Shown: piece by piece, positions 30,485-42,766 of the stretch
Layout: each line of letters opens with the position of its first letter
How positions within the stretch are numbered: the first letter of the stretch is position 1
NCBI GenBank assembly: GCA_016946835.1
Contig: JACVTC010000034.1
Coordinates: 1,103,001 to 1,167,000, forward strand
From: Neocallimastix lanati (nom. inval.)
Lineage: Eukaryota > Neocallimastigomycota > Neocallimastigomycetes > Neocallimastigales > Neocallimastigaceae
Reading direction: 5' to 3'
Length of the DNA stretch: 64,000 nt
The notes under the pieces: generated by a model
Databases searched by the model: none
What the model was told of the DNA's origin: nothing
Seen by the model: only the letters and a program-made list of their open reading frames with translations
Translations under genes and position numbers: made by a program

Positions 30485-32077
30485 TTAATTTGATTCCGGT
30501 ATTACAAAATGGTACTTTTTTTCTCTTGCAATAATGGTTTCTACGGTTTTGAGTTCTTCCTTCGACAATGGAATAATTTTTGGTTCCTTATCCTTTTCCT
30601 TCTGATCTTCTTCATCCACATTTATTGGACCAATAACAAGACATTCCCATTTGTTTCCGACCCAATTACCATGGTCATTATCGATAGTATATTCCTTAAA
30701 TTGAAGCAAGGAACTCTCCCCGATGATATTCGTCTTATCACGAACAATATGTTCATTCCAATATATGAAATGACCATTACTCAAGGCATGACCGATATGG
30801 CCACAGAGCTTCCTTTCCCCACTATTAAGATCCTCACGGACACTACCGATGAAGCCACAGGGGATAGAGCTTTGATAGTAATGCTCACGAGCCAGATCGA
30901 ATCCAATCCAAAAGGTTTCCTTGTCCCCGTAAACATATTTATAGACGACATCATCGCGCATCTTCTGTTCATTCAACTTTGCGGCACCAAGGAGTCCTAA
31001 AATGTTTCTGAGCTTATGGACCACCACAGTACTGGATTCGAACTCATGGAAACTTTGTTCATTCCAGAAACGAAGTTTTCTCGTCTCTGGAAGGGGATCG
31101 TCCATCCAAGATTTCAACCAACGGGTTCCTTCATTTGGACCTGGAAGAATGGTACGATCACGGAAAAATAATGTACCAGTGGTACGGTAGCCCTCCTCAT
31201 CAAAAAATTCTATTGGATCATGAATATACATCGCATCAGCATCTATCAAAATGACCTCCTCAAAGGGGCAAGCAAGGATGCCAAAAGGCTTAATAGACCA
31301 ACCACCAATTTTCACAATTGAATTATCAAAAAAGATGGTTATATCCTCGACAGTGACATCCTCAAATTCCTTTTGAAGCATTTCTTGATTTTCCTTCGTG
31401 AGATCCTCCTCACCATTATAAAATATATGAATGGGGAGTTTTGTATGAATTACATTACGTAAAGTGTCGAGAGTACTTCTCACCATTCTGATATGCTTAT
31501 TCCCAGCACAAATGACGATCCCTTTACCTTTCGAATTAAGAATGATATCCTTTAAACCATTAAAATGATGATGATAAAGCCATGGGTATAAAGTTTGATG
31601 AAGTATAGCCAATATTTTTCGATCATAATCCAGATCTTTAATATCACTTTGGCTAAGGAAATCTGAGTTTTCTATCAATAACTTTTTATATTTTTTATAA
31701 CCGAGGGTATCATATTGTCCAAAGAGAAAACGCCATAGATTAGTATGGAGTTCCATACGTTTTTTCAAATCCTTAAAATCATTTATATCAACAAGACGTT
31801 TAAGGTCAGGAGTAATCATATCTATAATGATATCGTTTGCATTATTTTTAAATTGTTTCTGTTCCACTAATTCACTGACATCTTTAGCATCAATGAAACC
31901 ATCTATATTATCAGTAAAACCTTTATTAATAGATTTTTGATTTGTATTTGATATATTGGTGAAAATTCCTCTATAATTATATTGAAAATTGAATAGTGAA
32001 AAAACTGTAGCTACTACCAGTATGAATAATATACTAATAATAAATATAATCTTTCCATTTATTATTAATTCCTTCAT
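30485..32077 (-). CDS. Mnn1-like alpha-1,3-mannosyltransferase (GT71), type II membrane protein
   Basis: 530 residues, one open frame. Residues 10-29 (IIFIISILFILVVATVFSLF) form an uncleaved signal-anchor after a short basic cytosolic tail. A stem follows to about 170, then the lumenal catalytic domain. It opens with GIVICAGNKHIRMVRSTLDTL (186-206, split here by family logic as the nucleotide-sugar fold). The metal-binding DxD is in VILIDADAMYIHDP (275-288), and GDKETFWIGFDLA (384-396) is the usual conserved late motif. Family members transfer mannose from GDP-mannose to N- or O-linked glycans in the Golgi. Linkage specificity is inferred. It is much less AT-rich than its surroundings and is the only protein-coding host gene seen. 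No intron is needed. The start is the first Met before the anchor. Confidence 0.88.
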   Translation of the reverse strand: MKELIINGKIIFIISILFILVVATVFSLFNFQYNYRGIFTNISNTNQKSINKGFTDNIDGFIDAKDVSELVEQKQFKNNANDIIIDMITPDLKRLVDINDFKDLKKRMELHTNLWRFLFGQYDTLGYKKYKKLLIENSDFLSQSDIKDLDYDRKILAILHQTLYPWLYHHHFNGLKDIILNSKGKGIVICAGNKHIRMVRSTLDTLRNVIHTKLPIHIFYNGEEDLTKENQEMLQKEFEDVTVEDITIFFDNSIVKIGGWSIKPFGILACPFEEVILIDADAMYIHDPIEFFDEEGYRTTGTLFFRDRTILPGPNEGTRWLKSWMDDPLPETRKLRFWNEQSFHEFESSTVVVHKLRNILGLLGAAKLNEQKMRDDVVYKYVYGDKETFWIGFDLAREHYYQSSIPCGFIGSVREDLNSGERKLCGHIGHALSNGHFIYWNEHIVRDKTNIIGESSLLQFKEYTIDNDHGNWVGNKWECLVIGPINVDEEDQKEKDKEPKIIPLSKEELKTVETIIAREKKYHFVIPESN

Positions 32078-32647
32078 TTTTCTTCTTTCTTTTTATATAT
32101 ATATATATTAATTATTTTTTGGTATTATTTTATTTTTATTTATTTTAATTTATTATTATTAATTATCTATTTATATATAATAAATAAGAATTTAATATTT
32201 TTTATATTTATTTTTTATAATATTTTTTTTATATATTTTTTATAATAAATAAGACTGATATGATAATTTACTTTTTTAATTTAAATTAGATGTTATTTAC
32301 TTATTCATTTATATTTTTGATTTAATATAATTATTTATTAAATTTTAATATCAGTTATTTATTAAATTTTGAAGTTATTTATTTATTTATTTATTATAAT
32401 TTGATATAAATATTTATTATAAATACTTAATTTTAAATTAACTTATTTATTAGACATTAATGTTTTTTATTTTTTCATTATATATCTTGATATTATTTTA
32501 TTTTATTGTAAATTTTATTATTAACAAAATCAATTATTATTGATATAAGAATTAGTTAATTATAAATATGTAAAAGTTATTATTTAAATGGTATGACTTT
32601 TCATATAAGTATTTAAAAAAAATAATCAATATTTATAAAAATATATA

Positions 32648-32656
32648 ATAATAATA

Positions 32657-32716
<60 letters not shown>
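32648..32716. repeat. (ATT)n microsatellite
   Basis: About 23 trinucleotide units, nearly perfect. Confidence 0.85.
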
Positions 32717-32718
<2 letters not shown>

Positions 32719-33021
32719 GCTAAATAAAAATTTCAAAAAAAAAAAAAAAAAAAAAAAAGGTTTTTTTTAATATTTATTTAAAATTCTAACAAAAATTTTT
32801 TTTTTTACAGCCGCAACTATTCAAACTTTAATTTTTATTTATTTATTCATTTATTAATTACATGAATATTCTTTATTTAAAAAAATACACAATTTACAAT
32901 TAATAGAATAAATAAATATTATTTTATCCAATTAGAACATAATAAAATTTTTAAATTGTAACGTGAACAATAAAAAGTTAATATTCAAAAAATAAAATGT
33001 AATAAATAAATTCAGAAAAAA

Positions 33022-33153
33022 AGTTCATAGGCAACGAAACCTTACTTCCATATTACTAGGGTTTGAATTGATTATATTGAAAGAATTTATGGTCTTCTTT
33101 TTCAGAGGCATTGACCCTGCTAGTCTGTCTTAATGAATTTTCAGCTTTGATGG

Positions 33154-33208
<55 letters not shown>
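33022..33208 (+). other. GC-richer island ending in a 52-base poly(A)
   Basis: About 135 bp of more complex sequence (TTCATAGGCAACGAAACC ... CAGCTTTGATGGTCT) ends directly in about 52 A's (33157-33208). It looks like a retroposed RNA copy or short SINE-like unit with tail. No ORF or known RNA fold is recognised, and no clear target duplication was found. Confidence 0.35.
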
Positions 33209-33210
<2 letters not shown>

Positions 33211-33672
33211 AGAAAATGTATTAAAAATTTTAAAGTTAAATAATTTAATTTATTTATTAAATTAAAAAAATCTAGATTTTTCGTATAATATAAATAAAAT
33301 AGATAATACATATGTAAATAAATATAAAAAGATATGAACACATAAACTCATACAGACTCTATTTATTATATTTTAGTGTTATTTTGTTATTTGTTTTTGA
33401 TGTTAGCATTGACAAAATCTATTATAGATTTATTGATTTAAAAAAAAGTTAATTAATATTACTTTTCTGATAATTTTTTTTTTTTTTTTTTTAACGACCG
33501 TAGCAGGATTTCTCACTTTTTTGATAAATTAAAAGAGTATTTATTATTTTTCTGATACATTAAAAGAAAAAAAGAAATTAAAAAATAATTAAAAATTAAT
33601 AAAATTTTTTATTATTACGCCAAGTAAAAACTTTTTTAAAAAAAAAGATTTTTCTTTAATATTTAAATAATG

Positions 33673-33675
33673 TAT

Positions 33676-33726
<51 letters not shown>

Positions 33727-33727
33727 T
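33673..33727. repeat. (ATTT)n microsatellite
   Basis: About 14 perfect tetranucleotide units. A (AATAT)n run follows at about 33793-33830. Confidence 0.85.
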
Positions 33728-33983
33728 TGTTACTTAATGTTTTTTAAATAGTAAAAATTTTTTTAAATTATTTATTAAAAGAATTAAAAAAATATAATAT
33801 AATATAATATAATATAATATAATATATATATTATATTAATATATTAATGCCATAAATTGACAAAAAAAATTTTTTAATCCGTTTTACCAAAAATAAAAAT
33901 TATAAAAAGAATTAAATATAAACAATCATCTTGGAATTCTATATATTAATTATTATTAAATAAAGTTTATTCCTAGTCAAAAA

Positions 33984-34014
<31 letters not shown>

Positions 34015-34314
34015 AATTAAAGTTTTTGTATTGATTATTAAAATATTTTTATATTAATTAAAGTTTCCATCTGCTTTTTTTTTTTTTTTTTTTGTAATAG
34101 GTCAAATAAAAATTCACATAAAATTTTTTAATAAGATTTAATTTATTAATTAATAGAAAAAAGTACAACAACATAATCTTCAAAAATATAATAAATTAAA
34201 TTTTTTTTTTTTGAAACTAAATATATTGAATAGTTTTATTTTATTTTATTTTATTTGCTTTATATATATATATAAAATACTTATTTATTATTTATTAATA
34301 AATACTCTTTTTAT

Positions 34315-34550
34315 TATTTATTATTTATTATTTATTATTTATTATTTATTATTTATTATTTATTATTTATTAATAAATACTCTTTTTATTATTTATTATT
34401 ATTTATTATTTATTATTCAATTATTATTATTCAATTATTATTATTCAATTATTATTATTCAATTATTTATTATTTGTTATTTATTAATATATACTCTTTT
34501 TATTATTTATTATTATTTATTATTTATTATTTATTATTTATTATTTAATT
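34315..34550. repeat. (ATTATTT)n and related heptamer arrays
   Basis: Two blocks of ATTATTT-type units with interspersed AATTATTATTC units. They are contiguous with the next array. Confidence 0.75.
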
Positions 34551-34552
34551 AT

Positions 34553-34671
34553 TGATTATTGATTATTGATTATTGATTATTGATTATTGATTATTGATTA
34601 TTGATTATTGATTATTGATTATTGATTATTGATTATTGATTATTGATTATTGATTATTGATTATTGATTAT
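34553..34671. repeat. (TGATTAT)17 heptamer array
   Basis: A near-perfect 7-bp tandem repeat of about 17 units, distinct from the neighbouring ATTATTT array by one base per unit. Confidence 0.85.
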
Positions 34672-34746
34672 TTATTATTTATTATTTAAAAATATTGTAA
34701 ATCATAAAAAAAAAGAAAAAGAAATTTAGAATATGTGCCATATTTA

Positions 34747-36185
34747 TTAAAAACATATTAAAATTGAATAACTTATTGAAGCATAAGCATATTTGACATG
34801 AATTGGCTTTTTAGTACTATTTTCATCTTTCTGAAGTAAAACGCCTTCAATACCATCGAAAGAAGCATCCGTTCTGATTATAAATTGTTTTTCAAAGTCA
34901 GGCATAACAAGAATAGGAGCAGATGCTAATTTTAATTTCAACTCATTAAAGCTTTCTTCTTGTTCTTTACCCCAAACAAATTTTACTCCTTTTTTTACAA
35001 GTTTAAATAATGGTTTTGCGATATTAGCGAAGTTAAGAATAAATAATTTACGATAATAACCCACTGCACCAAGGAAAGATTGTAATTGTGTAACATTTTT
35101 TGGTGGTATCCATTCTAATATTACTTGAACTTTAGCTTGAATAGTGGAAATACCATTAATTGATAATGTATGTCCTAATAATTCGACTTTTATTTAAAAA
35201 AGTGACATTTTTCTAAGTTTATTTTTAATCCATTTTCTTTAATAATATCAAGCACTTTCTTAATATCTTTAATATGTTGTTCAATGGAGGGTGAAAATAA
35301 AACTAGATCATCGATATAAACAAACATGCATACTCCAATAAGAGGAAAGAATTTTCTGTTCATTTCCCTTTGAAAAGTACCTGGGGCATTGCATAAACCA
35401 AAGGGCATAACTAAGAATTGATAGTTACCATACATTGTAGCAAAGCTAGTTTTAGGAATATCTTCTTTGTTCATGGGGATCTGATAAAATCCCGAAAATA
35501 AATCAATCGTAGTAAAAACTTTAACCTTTTTCCCAATAGAAAATAAAATTTCATCTATAAGCGGTAATGAATATGCATCTTTAATAGTAAGATTGTTTAG
35601 TTTTCGATAATCCATACATATTCTCCACTGTTTATTTTTCTTAGGCACTAAAATAACGGGAGAAGACCAAGGGGAGTGTGATGGTTCAATTAATTTATTT
35701 TTGATAAGTTTTTCTAATTCCTTTTTAAGAGCTAATGCTTGAACTTTAGAAAGTCGATAGCATCTCTGTTTATTCGGTTTAACATTAGGCTCGAGTTGAA
35801 TACTATGAGGTAACAATTTAGTTAGTTTCAATTCATCAATTTCTGTGGCAAGAATGGTATTATATTCATCAAATAACCTTTTTACTTCATTTCTTGGCTT
35901 TTTCGATATTTCTTTAAGTATTTTTTGAAGAAGTTGATCTTTTTCAATAACACCATTTTCATTAATAATATCTACTTCTTTAGTTATTGTTTTAGAGTCT
36001 TCTATTTTGTTTAGAGTTGTTGTTAAGTTATTATTAATATTATCAATTTCATTAACAAAGCAATAAAGATAGGAATTATTATTAATATCAGAATTTGTTT
36101 TATCATATATAATTATTGATTCCGCATCTTCATCATCACTAATAACATTTCCTTTCTCTTCTTTGCAAAGATTTGAAACACGCAT
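34747..36185 (-). pseudogene. Gypsy pol remnant (RT and RNase H)
   Basis: Minus-strand relic of a Gypsy pol. Open segments at 35190-36185 and 34747-35064 show RT (KQWRICMDYRKLNNLTIKDA, VMPFGLCNAPGTFQREMN, MFVYIDDLVLFS) and the start of RNase H (FIIRTDASFDGIEGVLLQ). It is closest in style to Gypsy-A and Gypsy-K. It is broken (two or more breaks), has no LTRs of its own, and is bounded by simple repeats on one side and LTR-H sequence on the other. It is older than the chromodomain element beside it. Confidence 0.85.
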
Positions 36186-36226
36186 CCATTTGTTATTTTT
36201 TATTAATTTAGTTGGTCGTTTCTCTA

Positions 36227-36870
36227 TGTAACGGAGGTGCTTCTATTGTAAAGGCGGGATGAGATATAGAAACACAGAAAGGAGAAAACTCAATAGGTTT
36301 ACACTATCTGTATAAATAATTCGTTTTATTAGAAATATTTTTTATTAATTATAAAATTTAAAATAATTATTAATATTAATCAACAAGGTAATATTTCGAA
36401 TTACTTATACGTTAATTATTATTAATAAAAGCACGAAGAAAAATATTTTCATTCGTGAAGTTCGCACTATTTATACTTTTAACGGAAAAACAGTTTTAAC
36501 ATGTAAAAATAATTTTAAAGAAATATTTAGAAATATGTTTGTAATAATTAATAATGTAAAGTTTCTAGAATATAGATTTTAATTGATGAAAATGAATCTT
36601 ATCAAAAAAGAATAAAATAATTTATATAATAAGAATTTCTAAATTCATTTCGGTTAAATTACAAACCGAAAGAATCTTTAACTTTCTATAATTTTATACA
36701 GAAAGAATATTCAAGAAGATATTATTAATAATTAATAAAATAATTAATAAAATAATTATTTATGCAAAATGGGTTGAGGTGTGAGTCGAACCCATGAAGT
36801 ATTGGTCATGGTCAGTATAACTAACCATTGAACCAAAGTTCTAATTTTACTAACTGAAGATTTCGTTACA
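36227..36870 (-). repeat. chromodomain element 3' LTR
   Basis: 644 bp. The inner side reads, on the minus strand, CCTGGAGGCGGACCA just before the LTR, taken as the polypurine tract. Confidence 0.9.
36766..36842 (-). other. tRNA-like Pol III unit in 3' LTR
   Basis: On the minus strand an A box TGGTTCAATGG (36825-36835) fits the consensus fully. A B box GGTTCGACTCA (36782-36792) fits 10 of 11. They are 32 nt apart, as in tRNA genes, and a T4 terminator follows at 36766-36769. The cloverleaf is degenerate: the acceptor arms do not pair, and the anticodon and T stems have mismatches. It is therefore a tRNA-derived promoter and not a working tRNA. It lies about 28 nt from the LTR's 5' edge, in U3. 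Confidence 0.5.
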
Positions 36871-37198
36871 TGGTCCGCCTCCAGGATTCGGATACCAGAC
36901 GAATCTAACAGTTAGGCATAACTTATACTAAAATTAAGCAAACTAAACTAAACTAAACTAAATTAAAATAAAATAAAATATAATAAAATAAAAATAATTA
37001 ATTAACCATTTTATAGTACGAACTTTTTTGAATAAAATTACATGATATTAATAAAGTTACATGAATATAATATATAATAAGAATACATGAATATTAATAA
37101 TATTTAATAATATAAAATAATATTTAGTAATATTGATATTAATAAATTAATATAAGTTTGATATTAATAAAGTAAAGATTCATTTTCAAGTTTTAATT

Positions 37199-40100
37199 TT
37201 AGTTATTTTTGTTAAATTCTTTTAAGAGTTTAGAGCAATTTAAATTTTCTTCGGGTTCCCAAGATGCTTCAGATAAAGGATAACCTTTCCATTTAATAAG
37301 ATATTGGGTTTTGCCATAATGTTTCCTTTTATCAAGAATTTTTTCAACTTCGTATTCTTCTTCATTGTCAATAATTATCGGTGGTGGTGGTTCTTTCTTT
37401 CGTCCAAAGTGATCTTCATAAAATGGTTCAAGTTCAGAAACATGTATTACAGGATGGATTCTGATTTCTTTTGGTAAGTCTAACTTATATGAAACGGGAG
37501 AAATTTTCTTAATGATTTTATATGGACCAAGTTTTCTAGGTTTAAGTTTTTTATTTCCATTATGGATTATAAGTGAACTATTAATCCACACTTTATCACC
37601 AGGTTTAAAATTTGGAGCTTCAATACGATGTTTGTTTGCAAATTCTTCTTGCTTTTTTCTTGCTTGTTGTAAATTTCCATTAAGTGTTTTAAATAATTCT
37701 GAAAGGTCTTTTGTAAATTCATCAGCTCTAGGAACATCTGTACTGTTTGGAATTGATGGTGAATATCTTGGATTATATCCATAGTTTGCATAAAAAGGTG
37801 AGTGCTTAATTGATTCTTGAATTGAATTATTATAACTGAATTCTGCTAGGAATAAAAAATTATACCAATCAGAACCTTTAAAGTTTGAATAACATCTTAA
37901 GTATTGTTCAATAACGGAGTTCACCCTCTCCGTTAAACCATTGGTTTGGTGATGGAAGGGAGAAGCAAGTTTCGTTGTGATATTGAAAGATTTACAAATA
38001 GCTGACCAAAATTTTGAAGTGAATTGAGAACCTCTATCAGAAATGATTTCGGAAGGAAGTCCATGAATACGAAAAATATTGTTCATAAAAGCCGAAGCCG
38101 TATCAGCAGCAGAGGGTACTTTAGGGAACGGAATAAAATGACTCATTTTAGTAAATCTGTCTGTGACAACAAAGATACAAGTGTAACCATTAGAAACGGG
38201 AAGATCAGTAATAAAATCCATTGAAATAGAAATCCAGGGTTTACAAGGAATGTCCAGAGGATTAAGAAAACCGTAAGGCTTATGTCTAGAGTCTTTAGAG
38301 CGGGAACAGACATCACAAGAACGGATATAGTCTTTAACATCAGATTGCAAGGAAGGCCACCAGAAATCACGATTAATTAGATTAATAGTTTTCTTTATAC
38401 CAAAGTGTCCAGCAGAAGGGGAATCATGACAAATATTAAGAATAGAAGATCTACAATTTGGAGGAACATAAATTTTATTTTTGAATAAAAGAAAGCTGTT
38501 GCTAATTGAGAAATCATTAAGTTTAGAGGGTATTTCTTGGTATTCTGAATTAAGTTGATTGTATGTGTCAGAGTAGGATTCATCATTTTTGTATTCTTGA
38601 AGAATTTGATCATTAAGAGAAGAAACAAGAGTTGCGACAGCACAAAAGTTTTCGGGACGAAGAACTGTGAATGGAATATCAGATGATGGGTCATCATTAT
38701 TAGAAGCATAATCTGGTCTTCTGGATAAAGCGTCAGGTTTACCATTATTTGATCCGGAGCGGTAAACAATTTTGAAGTTAAATTCAGAAAGAAATAAAGC
38801 CCAACGAACCAAACGTTGAGTCATCTTTTCTGGTTTCTTTTGATAAAGTAGGTTGCGATGATCTGAAAAAACGGTGAAAGGCGTGTCGGTTCCTTTAAGA
38901 AGGTGTCTCCAGTGTTCAAGTGCATCGACTATAGCTAAAAGTTCTTTATCATATATGGGATAGTTTCTTTCAGCAGAATTAAGGGATCTAGAGAAGAAAG
39001 CAACTGGATGAATTTTATTATCTTTAGGAGTAGTTTGGGATAAGATTGCACCTATGGCGAAATTACTACTGTCAGTTTCAACCATGAAAGGAAGTTCGCG
39101 ATTAGGATAGACAAGAATAGGAGCAGAAGAAAATTTTGATTTGATGTTATCGAATGCGATTTGAGTTTCAGTAGACCAATTAAATTTAGAGTTTTTCTTT
39201 AGTAAGCAATGAAGAGGATGAGCAATAGATGCAAAGCTAGGAATAAATCGTCGATAATAATTCGCTAGTCCGAGAAATGATTGTAATTCTTTTATATTTT
39301 TAGGAATAGGCCATTCTAAAATGGAAGAAACTTTTTTAGGGTCCATAAATATTCCATCTGAAGAAATTCTGTGACCAAGGAAGTCCAGGAATGGTACGCA
39401 AAATTCACATTTTTCCAATTTTGCATATAAACCAGCTTTTCTTAGTCTTTTTAAAACTTCAATAAGATGTTGAAAGTGAGTATCCATGTCAGGAGAAAAG
39501 ATAATTATATCATCAATATAGCAATAAACGAAAGAACCAATAATGTCTTCAAATATGTCATTAATGAAATGTTGAAAAACCGCTGGAGCATTTTTTAGTC
39601 CAAAAGGCATGACTAGATACTCATAGTGACCATATTTGCATGTGAATGCTGTTTTATATTCGTCACCTTCTTTGATCCTTATCAAATTATATGCTGAACG
39701 TAGATCTAATTTTGAGAAGACTTTACCATTACTAAGATTTTCTAACATATCATTAATTAGTGGAAGAGGGTATGAATCACGGATGGTGACTTCGTTTAAA
39801 GGTCGATAGTCTACAACTAGCCTAAGATCATTCACGTCTTTCTTAGGAACAAAGAAAACAGAAGCAGCAGCTGGAGATTTAGATTTTCTAATAAATTTTT
39901 TGTTTTCATTTTCTTTAATATATTTCTTTAAGACTAGAGATTCTTTTTCAGTTAGGGGATAAATTGGGCCATAATGAAGTTTTGCATTTTGCTTAAGTTT
40001 AATCTCGCAATCATAAGGACGATGAGGAGGTAATTCATTAGCGGATTTTTCGTTAAAAACATCCTTGAATGGAATAAGCTGTGTTGGTAATAATTCTTGA

Positions 40101-41386
40101 ATATCAGTATCTTTAAGTTTTTCGTCTTCAGTGGTTAAGGTTTCATTTTCAGAAATATGGGTAGTAAAGGAATTAGGAATGATTAAACAATTTTCAATAC
40201 AATGATTGGAATTGAATCTTAAAACTTTATTTTTGAAGTCAATGTCGAGATTGTGAGTAGAAATCCATTCGAAACCTAAAATAGCACAATAAGAAGGAAG
40301 GTCAACCACATAGAATTGAGTTTTACATTTGTGATTTTTATAAGTGATGGAAATAGGAAGAGTTTTACCAAGAATAGTTTGCTTTCCACCGATGCCAGAT
40401 ACCTTAGGGAAATTAGTTTTAGTTGAATACGGGATATTATTTTCTTTAATATAGTAGATATCCATTAAATTGATTTGAGAACCAGTATCGAGAAGAATTT
40501 TAGCAGTAGAATTTGTATTATCAATACTCAAAGAAAATTCGTAAATAGGAAGATTTGAGTTAGAAACTCTAGGTCTAGAAATAGGTTTTGATTCGGGATT
40601 AGAAACATAAGTGCTACTTGATGAAGGTTTATTTTTATTTTTATATTTATTTTTAAGTGGACAATTGTCGAGAGAATGTTCAGAGGATCCACAATACAAA
40701 CAAAGATTTTCTCTTCTTCTTCTTTCTTTTTCTTCTTGAGATAGAGGTCCATGAGGTTTGGATTTAAATTGCTTTTGGAAAAAGAATGATTTTTTGCTCT
40801 TTTTATTTTTATTATTATTACTATTATTTGAATTTTGACCTTGAAGATTGGAGAATTGTCTATGAGTAGAAATACGATTATCGATTCTAGATGCAATTGT
40901 TTGCATAGCAAGGAGGGTTTGAGGTCCAGGAAACATTTCTAAAATTCTAGTAGCAATATGGTCATGTAGACCGGCAAGAAAGGCGTCCATCTTGGCTTCT
41001 TCATTCCAAGAAGATTCATCGGCGTATTTATTAAATTCTAAAATATAATTTCTGACTTCACCAATTCGTTTTTGTTTGATTGTTCTTAATTTCTGGTTGG
41101 CAATAAAGGTAGAGTCGTAGCTTCCAAATACTGTTTTTAATCTAGCAATGAATTGATTATAATTAAGGAGACAAGGATCTTGGTTTTCAATAAGGGTAGC
41201 AGCCCAATTCATGGCGTTTCCATACAAACGAGAAATGATATAGATTACTTTAGCTTCATCGTTTGCAAATCTTTCCGGTTGAATCATAAAAATAAGTTCC
41301 ATTTTAGCTAGAAATCCTTTAAAGAATCGACGATCACCAGCAAAACCGTCCTTTAAAGTAGGATTTTCTTGATAATAGTTGTCCAT
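37199..41386 (-). CDS. Gag-Pol polyprotein with C-terminal chromodomain
   Basis: 1395 residues in one frame. Gag: capsid-like domain ([30 protein letters not shown]) and a zinc knuckle [14 protein letters not shown] near 230. Protease [11 protein letters not shown] near 300. [48 protein letters not shown]. RNase [17 protein letters not shown]. Integrase: HHCC ([14 protein letters not shown]...CDVCSRSK), core [34 protein letters not shown]-like [14 protein letters not shown], then a chromodomain ([35 protein letters not shown]). The chromodomain directs integration to marked chromatin in known chromoviruses. A single gag-pol frame means no frameshift is needed, as in Tf1-type elements. No disruption is seen. 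Confidence 0.95.
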   Translation of the reverse strand: MDNYYQENPTLKDGFAGDRRFFKGFLAKMELIFMIQPERFANDEAKVIYIISRLYGNAMNWAATLIENQDPCLLNYNQFIARLKTVFGSYDSTFIANQKLRTIKQKRIGEVRNYILEFNKYADESSWNEEAKMDAFLAGLHDHIATRILEMFPGPQTLLAMQTIASRIDNRISTHRQFSNLQGQNSNNSNNNKNKKSKKSFFFQKQFKSKPHGPLSQEEKERRRRENLCLYCGSSEHSLDNCPLKNKYKNKNKPSSSSTYVSNPESKPISRPRVSNSNLPIYEFSLSIDNTNSTAKILLDTGSQINLMDIYYIKENNIPYSTKTNFPKVSGIGGKQTILGKTLPISITYKNHKCKTQFYVVDLPSYCAILGFEWISTHNLDIDFKNKVLRFNSNHCIENCLIIPNSFTTHISENETLTTEDEKLKDTDIQELLPTQLIPFKDVFNEKSANELPPHRPYDCEIKLKQNAKLHYGPIYPLTEKESLVLKKYIKENENKKFIRKSKSPAAASVFFVPKKDVNDLRLVVDYRPLNEVTIRDSYPLPLINDMLENLSNGKVFSKLDLRSAYNLIRIKEGDEYKTAFTCKYGHYEYLVMPFGLKNAPAVFQHFINDIFEDIIGSFVYCYIDDIIIFSPDMDTHFQHLIEVLKRLRKAGLYAKLEKCEFCVPFLDFLGHRISSDGIFMDPKKVSSILEWPIPKNIKELQSFLGLANYYRRFIPSFASIAHPLHCLLKKNSKFNWSTETQIAFDNIKSKFSSAPILVYPNRELPFMVETDSSNFAIGAILSQTTPKDNKIHPVAFFSRSLNSAERNYPIYDKELLAIVDALEHWRHLLKGTDTPFTVFSDHRNLLYQKKPEKMTQRLVRWALFLSEFNFKIVYRSGSNNGKPDALSRRPDYASNNDDPSSDIPFTVLRPENFCAVATLVSSLNDQILQEYKNDESYSDTYNQLNSEYQEIPSKLNDFSISNSFLLFKNKIYVPPNCRSSILNICHDSPSAGHFGIKKTINLINRDFWWPSLQSDVKDYIRSCDVCSRSKDSRHKPYGFLNPLDIPCKPWISISMDFITDLPVSNGYTCIFVVTDRFTKMSHFIPFPKVPSAADTASAFMNNIFRIHGLPSEIISDRGSQFTSKFWSAICKSFNITTKLASPFHHQTNGLTERVNSVIEQYLRCYSNFKGSDWYNFLFLAEFSYNNSIQESIKHSPFYANYGYNPRYSPSIPNSTDVPRADEFTKDLSELFKTLNGNLQQARKKQEEFANKHRIEAPNFKPGDKVWINSSLIIHNGNKKLKPRKLGPYKIIKKISPVSYKLDLPKEIRIHPVIHVSELEPFYEDHFGRKKEPPPPIIIDNEEEYEVEKILDKRKHYGKTQYLIKWKGYPLSEASWEPEENLNCSKLLKEFNKNN

Positions 41387-42433
41387 ATTAAAATAAATAA
41401 GGTAAAGTAGAATAAGTTTTCAAAGGTAAAGAATAGGCGGTAGAATCCAGAAGTTCCCAAAGTGGTAGTAGAGATTCCAATAATCCAAAAGGTAGATAGG
41501 TAGTAGAGATTCCAGAAGTTCAAAAGTTGTTTATTGGTAGGTTTCCAAGGTTAATGGATAAGAACACAAAATTTTAATAACACTTTATAATATTTTATAA
41601 TTGAATATTTTTATTTTATAATTATTTATCAAAAATTACTGAAATATAAACTAGATTATATAGTATTGGACCAACTAAATATATAATCTATCAAAGTTTT
41701 ATACGATAAGTTCCTTTAGCCTTTTAGTGATAACGCAGATAAAATCGATTGTTAATGTCTTATAGACAAAAGGAAGTAATATTGTTAGATTCTTTATTAT
41801 GTCTAACTTATTGTTAGCTGAAAAGAATAAAACAAATTATTTTCCCCTATATCAATAGTATCTGAACACTAAAATGTTACGAAAACAGAGACCAACTTCT
41901 GTCGCTTTGGAAGTCGTATAAACCTTATATTTATATTTTAATCTTTGTTTTCTTAATTATAAAATTATAATATTAATTATAAAATTATTAATTGATAAAA
42001 TAGAATAGTACTATTGACTCACAACTATAGAAAAAACCGTCAGTACTATTATAACTAGTGCCGCGAGTAAGCACGAAATAAAATTTTAAAATACTATATA
42101 ATTTTAATCTTACGCCTTCGGTGACGTAAGCTCCTTATTCGCCAGAGTTGTTGCAAACCTAGAACCGTTTTCCTTTATAATAGGCTACGGTGCTCTCTTA
42201 TAGAGTTTTACCTAGTCTAGAACCAAATCTATTCGTCGAGTGCAACACTAAAGAAGACAATTCTTCTAACTCTGTATATGAGCTCTATTCGCTCGTATAA
42301 ACGCTTTTTTTAAATAATTAAATAAAAAATAAAATTGAACAAGTTTTTCTTGCTATTATTTCAAGCAAGTAATTTATTAAAATAATTAAAAATAAAAAAT
42401 TATTATTACAATTATTAATATTATTATTATTAT

Positions 42434-42484
<51 letters not shown>

Positions 42485-42734
42485 CTAAGCTAATTTAAAA
42501 AATTTATTATTTTTGTAATAAATTAAATGAAAAAAAATTTTTTTTTTTTTTTTTATTTATCTAGAACTAATTGATTTATTCACTAAATTAATCTAAAATA
42601 TTTATCTAAAAATTAAAATTTTTTTTTACTAAATTAATTTAATATTATTTATCTAATTATAAATTAATTTTGTTGGTAAATATTAGAATTAGTTTTAAAG
42701 GGTTAAGGTAATACAAGATTAATTTAATATTATC

Positions 42735-42766
<32 letters not shown>

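Larger units (their letters stand above)
32078..34746. other. intergenic spacer rich in simple repeats
   Basis: No coding sequence is recognised. Upstream of the GT71 start is a (TA)n run (32095-32110). The motif ATTATTACGC(T/C)AA(A/G)TAAAAA occurs twice (about 32709 and 33610), each followed by A-rich sequence, possibly a short dispersed repeat. Poly(A) or poly(T) runs lie near 32737, 33157, 33470, 33979 and 34077. The frames at 33141-33341 and 34211-34555 are translated repeats. Confidence 0.6.

Noticed and set aside
30509-31000. Plus-strand ORF of 163 codons opposite the GT71 gene
   Set aside because: Antisense shadow of a well-supported gene. No domain or independent signal.
34553-34671. 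CRISPR-like regular repeat
   Set aside because: A pure 7-bp microsatellite with no spacers, in a eukaryotic context.
36766-36842. Functional tRNA gene in the LTR
   Set aside because: Acceptor arms do not pair and two stems have mismatches. Only the promoter boxes and terminator are convincing.
36871-36890. Plus-strand tRNA primer site next to the left chromodomain-element LTR (TGGTCCGCCTCCAGG)
   Set aside because: The coding strand is minus, so this side must hold the polypurine tract. The shared GTCCGCCTCCAG with the tRNA-Trp anticodon arm is probably chance.
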